From positions 14,808,974-14,872,973 of the forward strand of contig CM055907.1 in NCBI GenBank assembly GCA_029582155.1: 64,000 nucleotides of DNA, given 5' to 3'. The translations under genes and the position numbers were made by a program. Positions 54,917 through 64,000 of the stretch are shown here, piece by piece. The notes under the pieces are model-generated. The model saw only the letters and a list, made by a program, of their open reading frames with translations. It searched no databases and was not told the DNA's origin. Positions within the stretch are counted from its first letter, which is position 1. Every line of letters starts with the position of its first letter. Source of the DNA: Panopea generosa (lineage: Eukaryota; Mollusca; Bivalvia; Adapedonta; Hiatellidae).

Positions 54917-55582
54917 GTATATAATTTTATTTTGTCAGTCATGCAATTCATACTATGGCATATTATTATTTTCTCAGTCATACTTGACCGTTAAACAATA
55001 TCTTGATGTTGCACAGACTACAGATAAGCAGTATATCTACTTACTAAATGCAATTAAAATACCAAGTTTGCAAACACAAAAAAAGGAATTCTGATTACTC
55101 AAAGATTACATTCCAACCACTGATTCATTCAAAAATACAATTGATTCATTTAAAATATCTTGATGCATGACATTTTACATGTGTTACTTTAGAAGTGGAT
55201 AGAAAGAAATAAAATGGATGTTAACACTAGTTCCTACATGTACCAAATGATACTTGCCAAAGCTGCTTATAACATGTTATATACGAACCGGATCTTACAA
55301 CACTTGCGGTATATGAAGAACTCTCCTCTATGAACCTTCCAGATTTCGACATGGAAGATGGAGAGAAGAGTAGAATGAATTTGAACAAGATAGGCTGACA
55401 AGAAGGGAGTGAATTTGGACAAGTTACGCTTGTTTGATCATACCAATTTAAAATGATGGTTATTCAAAACGTTTGCCTCTATTCTAGTCTCAAGTCTTAC
55501 TCAAAAATAGAAATAACAACAGTAACAGTTGCTTTAAATCATTATAGTGTTACTTATGTATTGTTTATTTTTACTTCTGTAG
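54917..55582. other. RPA-like gene intron 1
   Basis: AT-rich intron, no repeat recognised. Confidence 0.5.
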
Positions 55583-55798
55583 AATGAAGCCATAAGAACT
55601 GTCAATGTTGGTGGGACAGACACCAAAATAAGGACAATTACCCTGGAAGAGGATGGTGAAAAAGTTGACATTACATTGTGGCGCGATCTATCTGAGGCTT
55701 CCTATACTGTTGGCCAGTATCTTGAGGTAGGGCATTGCCTCACAGCTGAATGGCAGAAGGTAGCTGTTCTGAACTCTACCAGGAATACAGTTATTAAG
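55583..55798 (+). CDS. RPA-like OB-fold protein, coding exon 2
   Basis: CTTCTGTAG| to ATTAAG|GTAAAT, 72 codons, phase 0 at both ends. KIRTITLEEDGEKVDITLWR, then ASYTVGQYLEVGHCL and AEWQKVAVLNSTRNTVIK are the middle strands of the second OB fold; the xITLWR plus GxYLxV pattern is like the RPA70 DNA-binding domains. Confidence 0.75.
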
Positions 55799-56320
55799 GT
55801 AAATTATTTAGTAGTAGAGTCCACAGAACTGCTTGCCACTAGACTGATAAAAGATTATTTTTTATTTATTTTTATTTTTTTCATCAATGTTTCATGTTAT
55901 GAGATTGTCAGCCTAAAATTCAGTTTTATGATCTTTGGAAAACTGAAGTTTTATTGTAGACTAACCACAAAGCTTCAGTTTAGACATAAATAGATTTCAT
56001 AGCTTAAGAGCTTAAGAGCTAGGCTCTTGCTGAATATTCTGAGAATGTGCTTCAAAGAAGTATAACCTATATAGATATCATTGATATTTTGCCATTTTTT
56101 TACCATAAAAAATGTGAAGAGTACCACATAATTTGTTACTGTAAATTATTATAAAAGTAGTACATTGAAAGGTATGTTCAATAACTTGTTATATTTTGTC
56201 CCTGTAGTATTCAAAATTTATTGACCAAATCTTGAATTTTAAATGCCAGCTCTAAAATCAATCGTGGTTCAAATAACAATAATGGATACCTATTTATTCA
56301 GTACCAAGAAGAAACTAGTC

Positions 56321-57973
56321 TGGTGTTTTTTCTAGACCAGGAAATGGGGTAGGGAGCAAGAAAAAGGGGCAGGGAGCAAAGTTTGTGCACTATTGGCATA
56401 TCCATTGTCAAACTTTTTCTTTGGTGGTCTCTTTTAATATAGGGTTATCTCCCCCTTACATTATGCATGTGTAAATCACAAGTATTAGAGTTTGAATAAG
56501 AAAGGTGAGAGAAATTCAGAGAGAAGTGAATGTTCTCTATCAGTATGACCAACTTATTATGTTGTGCTTAGTCTTTGTTGAGTAACTATCATATCTGTCT
56601 ATCCAGACTCAGTGGCAGTGTGGGAGCAGGAGTTAGTTTAAAACATTATTTTAAACATTGTCCTTTTCTTTTTTAATGGTTGCTTACTGTCATAACATAC
56701 TATAATGACAATGTCAAGCCTCGAAAGCTATTCAATCCATCCAAAAGAACTTTGCAATATGCTAAATAAATGCAATCTATGATAGCCCTCAAATACCTAG
56801 AAAATTGTAACTAATCAACTATATTTCAAATATTTAAAAAAGCCCACATAATTTATGTTAATTGTTGTTTTCAATACTGTATGTAAATCATGATATGACT
56901 GTCAAAAGAAAATTATATGCTGAATATACACAACCAGTAAGCAATAAGTTTATTAAATTACTATAGTACCCCACCCACATTTTATTTACCTTTAACTCGA
57001 TTTGAATATCAACGTTCACTTTGTCACAGAAGAAAATTTACATACATGCAGTTCCAATTATTGTAAATATATAAAATATTCATAAAATTACCGGAACCTA
57101 AAGCTGACATTATGCAAATCACGGTCTATCGCGAATTCTCTTCAGAAACATAATTGCCACCATTTTGGCAAGAGAGATAATATTCTATTGCTGAAACCAA
57201 GTAAGTTATTTCCCTTTTAAATGTTTAGGGATACCTGCGAATTACGTCATCACCTATTTTTAGATCAAATCACAGCTGATTTTGACCGGAGAGAAAACAC
57301 AGCTTGATGCCGATTAATCCGATAATTGATGTGTTAGTTGATTGTTTATAGGGATAGGGATCAAACTGGCAAGCCAATACAGTGTGATCTTTAGCGACTT
57401 ATGTAAACGGTATACTGAAAATTAGGACAAGTCTACATAGCTTTTCCAGACTGCCAGAGCAAGTGTAAAAGTTTAATATAACGACATTTTCGCTAGCTTG
57501 GACCCTGAATTCCTTTGTAATTAACCTATAGAAGTCATATAATAAGCACAAACGCTTATTCTCAGTAAACAGATCTGTAACACCTTTATATATAATGCAT
57601 TTAGTTTCCGAAATATGCGCATCGGAAAAAAACATGATATTTTACCCATAAACTAACTTCAAAAGTCACTGGAGTGTGACGTCATTTGCTGTATCCACAG
57701 GCGACAAGGACCTGATTAGCTAAATGTTACATATTTCGCAAGAGAATGACTGGTGAATACCTGTGTATTCGGGTCAAACGTGTCATATCAGTTAACTATC
57801 GGCAAATGCTTAACACATATATGTGATTGACATTTGGTTTGTTTATATACGACTTGTAATTGGGGCAGCAGGGCGCATTTAAACAAAGAAGGGTGGCGTT
57901 TTTAGGGCAGAAGGGCGGAGCCTAAAAGGGGCTGGGCGCTGCGCCCTTTCATTCCGCTCTAGAAAAAACCCTA
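56321..57973. mobile_element. 1.65-kb TIR element in RPA-like gene intron 2
   Basis: TGGTGTTTTTTCTAGA (56321-56336) pairs with TCTAGAAAAAACCCTA (57958-57973), 14 of 16. TAGTC lies on both outer sides (56316-56320 and 57974-57978), a possible short target duplication. Just inside are G-rich blocks (GGGGTAGGGAGC; GGGCAGAAGGGCGG, GGGCGCTGCGCCC). No transposase was recognised; a small open stretch at 57399-57635 (minus) is unassigned. hAT-like by end style, uncertain. Confidence 0.65.
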
Positions 57974-57978
57974 TAGTC

Positions 57979-58649
57979 ATTGTTGTCTATTACTGAAGGC
58001 AGTCTTCCATAATTAAAGACAATTTTGAAATAGTGTATGGATAGACTTTATAAGTACTCTCTGATACCCCTTTTAATGAAACATTAAATAAAAAATACAC
58101 TTTACCCCGTTAGTTATGGAATAAATAACTCAAAGTATGTCCTTGTTAAATAACAAATAAAGAGCTTGTTAAGGGATGTAACCTACTATCAAAATCCCGA
58201 CATAGTTGCTTCCCTTAGTGCGCAGAATTGTTGCACATAAACAACTACAGAAATTGTCTTTGAAACATTTCACACCTTATACTGGATTCAAATCCAGTCT
58301 CTAACAATGCACTGTATGTAAGATAGTTTGCCAGTGATTAGTAAGTGGACTATATGGTACTACTCATATGACAGTATGCATGAGCAATCATTTATAAAGA
58401 AGAAAAAGTGCATATTTTATACAAAAAGATTACAATAAAACTAAACTTTTAACAATTAATGTCAACCTTGCTTTTATTTTCTATGCAATGAATGTATTCA
58501 TCTGACATAATCACCAATAATGGACCCATTCACGTTTCTTTCTTTTCATTCAATGATTTAACATATAAACTGAACACATAATTATACTTTTGTATTCAAT
58601 GCCGTTCAAATTTGTACAAAATCGTTAACTGTGCATTATGTATTCTTAG
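57979..58649. other. RPA-like gene intron 2, right part
   Basis: AT-rich, nothing recognised. Confidence 0.4.
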
Positions 58650-58904
58650 GACATTGAAGCCCCAGTAGTCACACTAACTGGCTCCATTGAGGGAGTCACA
58701 GTTGGAGACCTGACAGTCGAGATAGCAGTTGATATTGAAAATGATGGTGGGTTCAAGGACTTTACAATTGAAATGGACATCTTACAAAGTATCATTACGA
58801 TAGACAGCAACAGTGACTTGGAAGAGAGTATTCTGGGATTACTGCCAATTCCAGTATGCTTTGATGTGAGGGGAAGTGACATTCTGGCAGCACGTGCACC
58901 ATAA
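58650..58904 (+). CDS. RPA-like OB-fold protein, coding exon 3 and stop
   Basis: TATTCTTAG| followed by 84 codons and TAA at 58902-58904, phase 0. VVTLTGSIEGVTVGDLTVEI and FTIEMDILQSIITIDSN continue the beta-rich protein, and the C-terminus is PVCFDVRGSDILAARAP. No stop or frameshift in any of the three exons; the full product would be 303 residues, shorter than cellular RPA70 but in the range of Helitron-encoded RPA-like proteins. Confidence 0.72.
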   Translation, partial: DIEAPVVTLTGSIEGVTVGDLTVEIAVDIENDGGFKDFTIEMDILQSIITIDSNSDLEESILGLLPIPVCFDVRGSDILAARAP

Positions 58905-59031
58905 ATGCCTTTTTATGAAAGACAAAAGATATAAAATAGCACATTATGGCCCTTGCCTCTCTTTTATTAAAGTAACAGTTTCATTCCATTTATTTATATG
59001 AACAGATACGTTTGTACTTACATTTCGATGT

Positions 59032-59913
59032 CAGGGCTTCTAAAATTTCAAAATGCAAACCGGTCATTTTTTTTTACTACCGTAACAATCGCACATATAT
59101 CGGAAAAATCACTAAAACCAACGTACATGTAAACATACCCCACCCAACATGTCCACCATAATGTTAATGCATTTTCTCACTTTATTAATTAGAGAACTAT
59201 ATCAAGTATGTTTTTGTATTGTGTTATTATGTAGAACTTGCCTTATCACAATTGTTTACTTTTTAATGACTGACATGATGTTTTCGCTTTAATTAATGAA
59301 GAATTCGTTCTGACTGGAATAAAATTTGTGTGTATCGTATAACCGGAAGTCCAGTTACCCTAAATAGCGAAAATGTTTTTTTTTTACGAAAAGGAGCGAT
59401 TAAATCAACATTAGTTAGATTTTTCTATTTAATATTATTTCATTGAAAAGAAAATTAATAACCTGACATTTTTATACGAGTTTATATATAAATTTGAGTA
59501 ATAATAGTATTTTCCATCAATTAAAAAAACAAGTCTAAGGCCAAGTGATTGATGACATAACAGGTCACATGGTTTCTTTAATACTGGTCAATGATTACGC
59601 ATCAAAAGGATGCCTCGATAGATTCTTTCAAGATATTTCCCTAAAATCGGTCATCGACTCTTCCAAATCACAGCAGGCGACAGGCTTATTTACACACAAA
59701 GGAATTGGTGAGCATAACTGTGCCCGAGGTATTTTTCACACTATCAACAGGTCATTAAAGCCAAGATTATGGTTGTTGTCACAATTTTCAGACCTTTATA
59801 CTAGTTCCTTGAAAATTAATGACCCATTTTTTATCATAATATAAAATTAATTTTGGACATGAATTGTTAAATCCGGATAATGTCCGGTCAGACTGAAGAT
59901 TTTAGAAGCCCTG
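59032..59913. mobile_element. 882-bp hAT-like nonautonomous element
   Basis: CAGGGCTTCTAAAAT (59032-59046) pairs perfectly with ATTTTAGAAGCCCTG (59899-59913). Flanks TTCGATGT (59024-59031) and CTCAATGT (59914-59921) agree at 6 of 8 positions, as expected for an aged 8-bp hAT target-site duplication. CAGGG ends fit hAT. A 99-codon open stretch at 59545-59844 has no recognised domain. Confidence 0.8.
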
Positions 59914-60179
59914 CTCAATGTAAATATATATATCAAAAGCTTTTAGTACATTTCTTTTGTCACTTTGTATCTTTGGTTCATTCATGACATTAATATTCAA
60001 GAAAAAGAATGTCAGTAAAGAATTATATTTATATGTTCAAACTTTTTATCAGATTGCATATTTTGTATATAAAAAATTTACATGGCTGTGTGTGATGTAT
60101 TAAAAAGAAAATCCAAGAACAGCTAAATTAACTTCCTAACTCCTGCTCTGAAAGCTTGTAGCTACGCTTTAAAACTTGT

Positions 60180-60430
60180 CAATGTCATTATTTCTACCAT
60201 TTTGTCATGTTTGTATATATTTTGTTATTTTTGATATGCATATTCACTAGAAACTGTTCTTACTTATTCTAGTCTACATTTTGTTCTTAACATGTAATCA
60301 TTATCAATATCATTATTTCTACCATTTTGTCATGTTTGTATATATTTTGATATTTCATATGCATTTACACTACAAACCGTTATTACTTATTCTAGTCTAT
60401 GTTTTGTTCTTAATATGTAATCTTTTCAAC
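60180..60430. repeat. 125-bp tandem duplication
   Basis: CATTATTTCTACCATTTTGT begins at 60186 and again at 60311; both copies continue CATGTTTGTATATATTTTG and later TATTCTAGTCTA and TGTTTTGTTCTTAA. Confidence 0.9.
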
Positions 60431-61003
60431 ACAATCAACATTAATTGATTTAAATCTTGAAACTTACTTTAAATTACTTTATAGGACATTTGTCTCTCGT
60501 CATTTTTAGTCCTTTTGAGGTACTTTGATCTATAATGTGCAAGAAATGGCATAATACTAGTCAAAGTAAAAAAGGTTTCTTAAAAACATATATATTAGCT
60601 GGATATTTTGGACGTCTACTCGGTACATTTTTGACAGAGTCGACAAAAGTTATTGAAATTTAAAAAAAAAAAACACTAAAAAAAACCCAGCAACATTTAA
60701 AAAAGAATCGACCATATCTAATGCTCAGTAAATGATAGGAAGATCATTGAATCACGAAAATGAAGATTCCTAAAGAATTGAAAGGAATCCCCATAATGTA
60801 TAATCATGGTTCATTTATGAAGTTAATATTCAAGCACAACAGTCATTTCACATGTTCAAACTTATCAGATTATGTTTTTTTATAGTTATTTACATGGCTG
60901 TCTGTTATATTTAGGTTTCTTAAATACATTGTATTTATATTCAGGATATTTTGAACAGGGCAGAAAATAAGTCATGAAAATTCAAAACAGGAAAAAACAC
61001 TTT
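60431..61003. other. Noncoding stretch with a weak duplicate of 60.0-kb sequence
   Basis: ATGTTCAAACTTATCAGATT then TTTACATGGCTGTCTGT near 60858-60905 matches a similar block at 60033-60090. No other feature supported. Confidence 0.45.
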
Positions 61004-61355
61004 GTGTTTAACCTCATTTGACAACCTATGGAATCACTTCAATTTTCAAAATTTTGTTGCTCTTATTTGTTAAAACAGCCTACAAAATATTTTTATTAAG
61101 AAGTTTGTTATTATTAATTAGTGTTCAGTCATCACTGCGCATGCGTGAATGACATTGCACAGACTCCACCCTTTTTGACGGAGGAATGATTCAATTCTGA
61201 ATGAGTCGTGTACAAACTACAAAACGCAAGTTATGCTTAGAAACGGCCTTGGCAGCGGATGGGCTTTCAAACATCAATCATCTCAGCTTTAATTGTAGCT
61301 CCGCCCAGAGTTAATAAACTGTCAATTAAGATGTTTAGTGAAACTGGGACCTGGA
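61004..61355 (+). repeat. Promoter-like interspersed repeat, copy 2
   Basis: Same landmark order as 27201-27545. It contains CTGCGCATGCG (61135-61145), close to the NRF-1 site, and CTCCGCCCA (about 61299-61307), a GC-box. The copies differ by scattered substitutions and small indels. Confidence 0.8.
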
Positions 61356-61999
61356 TTTAGTCACACTGGTCAATAACAGCTAGAGTGATGGTCTGTAAAT
61401 TATCAAAAAAAAGCATAATTTTGCCTTTTAACCCTTTACTTCATATAGATGCCTTTGGACACCTCTAATATTGAAAGCTGCGGGAAAAGGTGTATCTATG
61501 GAGTAAAGGGATAACATATATAACACCTTGAGATATTTTTGTAATTTTTTTTTCGATAGCGGGAGTTGGGTTGGGGTGGGGGGTAAAATTGGGAAAATTT
61601 GAATATATATATTTTAGTTACTCTCATATATTGTTTCAACACTGGACCTGAGAACCGCTGAACGTCAGACGTTACAGACTTGGTCGGCTAAGCTACTTTA
61701 CCATTCCATTCATAAATCCTAATGTTCCTGTACATTATAACATAATATTTATATTGTTTTCATTTAAACCTGCATCATTTAATCTTTCTCATGACTCATT
61801 TTTGTATGTCTTGTTGTCACCCTCTGAAGAAGGTATTTGTGTGTGTGTGTGTGTATATATATATATGGAAATAATATAACGTTAACAATGCTACCTCAGA
61901 TTTCTTGAGCGCTTTCAGTTACATAAACCTTCTGCAGGGGACAACATCAACATCTTTTTATCCCCCCCCCCCCCCAATTTTTGGGGTGGCATACAGTAA
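61356..61999. repeat. Mixed repeats: tRNA-like scrap, (GT)n(TA)n, poly-C
   Basis: On the minus strand near 61635-61695 TAGCTTAGCCGACCAAG and AGCGGTTCTCAGGTCC are tRNA-like (degenerate SINE). A (GT)n(AT)n microsatellite is at 61838-61867 and a C run of about 13 at 61963-61975. Confidence 0.6.
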
Positions 62000-62530
62000 T
62001 TGCAGCGTCTGTCCATTTCATATGGTATTTTATTTCCGGCCTGTATCGTCATGCATAGATGGATTTTGTTGATACTTGGTACAAATGATCAGCATATCAT
62101 GATAAAGTCGCGAATAAGTGCCACACCCGTACCACAAGGTCAAGGTCACAATTTGTTTGGTATTGTGTGTCGGGTCTGTGACTTTGCCTTTAACTTGGCT
62201 CAATTGATCTAGATGACATGACGACGTGTCATAAGTAAGACATAGACCCTTACCTCAAGGGTCAAGGTCACACTTTTAGTATGTATGACAACACTTTGAA
62301 TCTGTTTGAGATTTCGGAAACACTTGGCTCAATTTATCAACAATTGATCTGTAATTTTGTCTTACATTTAGGGATTTTAAATAGCTTGACACAAGTAATC
62401 AGCATGTCGTGATGATGTTTCAGCAGCAATTAACTGTTGAAATACCCAGACCATTACATCTAATGTCAAGGTCAGGTTTTTGCAAAGGTCAAGGTCACGC
62501 TTTAATGTAAAAAAGCATGAAATTGCATGT
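62000..62530. repeat. Interspersed repeat rich in AAGGTCA motifs
   Basis: Phrases GATACTTGGTACAAATGATC, CATGACGACGTGTCA and GGCTCAATTGATC recur in related form (CTTGACACAAGTAATCAGCA, GGCTCAATTTATC). TCAAGGTCA occurs at about 62140, 62262, 62466 and 62489, some as direct AAGGTCAAGGTCA. This is middle-repetitive DNA of unknown class. Confidence 0.6.
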
Positions 62531-64000
62531 CTAGTTTGAAACATCAGTCTATTACTCTTCATATTCATGGATACATTGCAACCTATTATAATTATATTGT
62601 TAGTTTTCAACGACCATTTAGGGGGCATGGGACACTTACCAGTGACATTTCCTGTATATATATATACATGAAAATTGTATCTGAGGTCTTTCATGAATTT
62701 TTAAAAAAAATCAAAATGACAAAAAAGCTAGTAGAGCGATAAGGCATTATGAGCCTCTTGTTTATTTTGCTGTTTTTTTTATGCATGAATAGACGAGATG
62801 TTATACTCAAATTTATTGTGGTTAATTATATATATTCTAATACAGTCTTTTGTTCACAAAATTCCTGTTATTTATAATACAAACTGAGAATAATACCAAT
62901 TAAGTCTAATATCACATTATAAGTCAATTGAACAAAACACCAACATTTTGGATTATAATCGATTATACAATTTCTTTAATGAACGAAGAATCCAACAAGT
63001 AGTTGATAAATAATTATCGATCATTAATTGGCACATCACTAGTAGACCGTGTGGTTCCGGCTAAGAATAGAATCACTGTCGATCTCTGCAGAGGGGTAGG
63101 AATCCTCCGAAAGGGCGTCGTGTTCATTTTATCATTTTTTGTCATGTTCACTGTTGGGGTTAAATTATCAACCCCTGTGTGGTTTCAGTGAGCCATATGA
63201 GTGATGGCAAGAATAGGACCACTCGTAAGAAGCGACAATATGAGTTATATGATAGAATTTGCTGTAACTCTGCATTTCTGCAGGTATCAAGGTTCTAGGT
63301 TCATTCTGCATACTCATTTGTTGGTGTATTTTTTTTTAATCTGTATGTTAATTTATGTACATGTAGAGTGAACCTGGAATCTTCCTTCCTGTTGGCATCG
63401 AATAACCTATAATGTGTTAGTACGCCGTAAAACCCTATTCATTCAGATATTTTTGAAATGTTTCAGTTCCATTGTAAAAATATGGATGAATTTAAGATAC
63501 ATCATGACATGTTTCTATGTCTACTGACATGAATTGCCAGGACAGTTTATGTTGTGGCAGTTTGTCTGTCAGTCTGTCCCTCCTGGTGTCCATATTTCAG
63601 TTGCTACAACTGAAGTACCCTATTTTTTATCTGATCTGAACAATAGTTTATTTGTCCATAACTGCCCGCCCTATGGTTGTCCATAACTGGCAAAGTTATT
63701 GGCCATTGATTTGTCAAAAATAAAATATTTTGACCACTTTCGTACCATGCCATCATTTTTGAAATATTGTCATTGCCCACTGAGTTTCTGAATCAATTTC
63801 AGCACATTTTGGAATACATGTGTTTTGAATAGTCCTAGAATTATTAATTATTTTTGAAGTGTACTTGGAAATGGTCTACATAGTTTGATAAATACCTTAA
63901 TAGTTGTTTAGTTTAGGAGTCTGTGAGAAATGATCAATACATTTGTGTTCTGTATGCTATCCATAATAGTTTTTGACCTCTTTACTTTGTTTTACAACAG
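62531..64000. other. Right end, nothing recognised
   Basis: AT-rich. The window ends in TTTGTTTTACAACAG, which could be a splice acceptor for an exon just outside. CTGTCTGTCAGTCTGTCC near 63562 suggests more middle-repetitive DNA. Confidence 0.3.

Larger units (their letters stand above)
41362..58904 (+). mobile_element. Candidate Helentron-type element: Rep/Hel/EEP plus RPA-like gene, with nested insertions
   Basis: C-terminal EEP endonuclease and N-terminal protease are the traits that separate Helentrons (Helitron2 types) from canonical Helitrons. An RPA-like gene on the same strand downstream is also typical of Helitron-class elements. The boundaries given are those of the upstream exon-like block and the last RPA stop; real termini, including any 3' hairpin, were not identified. 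Between the two genes lies a TIR element (49077-53919), and another is in the RPA intron (56321-57973). Confidence 0.55.

Overview
This is AT-rich eukaryotic genomic DNA. It contains spliceosomal exons with GT/AG borders, long introns, several non-LTR retrotransposons, tRNA-headed SINEs, MITEs, many microsatellites, and one very large Helitron-type element. The mix (2A-bearing LINE, Helentron-type element, dispersed AAGGTCA-rich repeats, receptors with phase-1 extracellular exons and tyrosine-rich tails) points to a lophotrochozoan, most likely a bivalve or other mollusc. That assignment is inference; there is no rRNA or mitochondrial marker here.

Layout. 0-2 kb: a 5'-truncated LINE on the minus strand. 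4.4-17.8 kb, plus strand: a receptor-like gene (gene 1). It has a decayed C-type-lectin-like exon, a WSC-like exon, a second lectin-like exon, a Thr/Ser-rich stalk exon, a transmembrane exon, and four tandemly duplicated cytoplasmic exons that each carry tyrosine motifs. Its introns hold a 2.6-kb ACCT-type satellite, a TA-flanked MITE and two SINEs. 18-23 kb: a 55-bp satellite, microsatellites, two MITEs and one weak signal-peptide exon. 23.8-37.9 kb, minus strand: an LDL-receptor-related (LRP-like) gene (gene 2), convergent with gene 1. Its exons run, in transcript order, YWTD repeat (37.8 kb), EGF-like (30.3 kb), transmembrane (25.6 kb) and tail with stop (23.9 kb). Its introns contain SINEs, a degenerate LINE with a 2A-like peptide, and a 47-bp satellite that matches the end of the gene 1 MITE.

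41-59 kb: the most coherent system. An 82-bp minisatellite precedes a two-frame Helentron-type coding region: a cysteine-protease-like N-terminus, a split zinc finger, an HUH/two-tyrosine Rep, a PIF1-type helicase and a C-terminal EEP endonuclease. About 5.8 kb downstream on the same strand is a three-coding-exon gene that resembles an RPA-type OB-fold single-stranded-DNA-binding protein. Helitron-class elements are known to carry such genes, so the Rep-helicase and RPA-like genes are plausibly one element. The gap between them is filled by a 4.84-kb element with 25-bp terminal inverted repeats, and the RPA-like gene has a second TIR element in an intron. A small hAT-like element lies just downstream.

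60-64 kb: more interspersed repeats, including the second copy of a promoter-like repeat also found at 27.2 kb and an AAGGTCA-rich repeat. Exon calls rest on reading frame, splice-site and phase agreement plus motif recognition. No alignment or transcript data were available.
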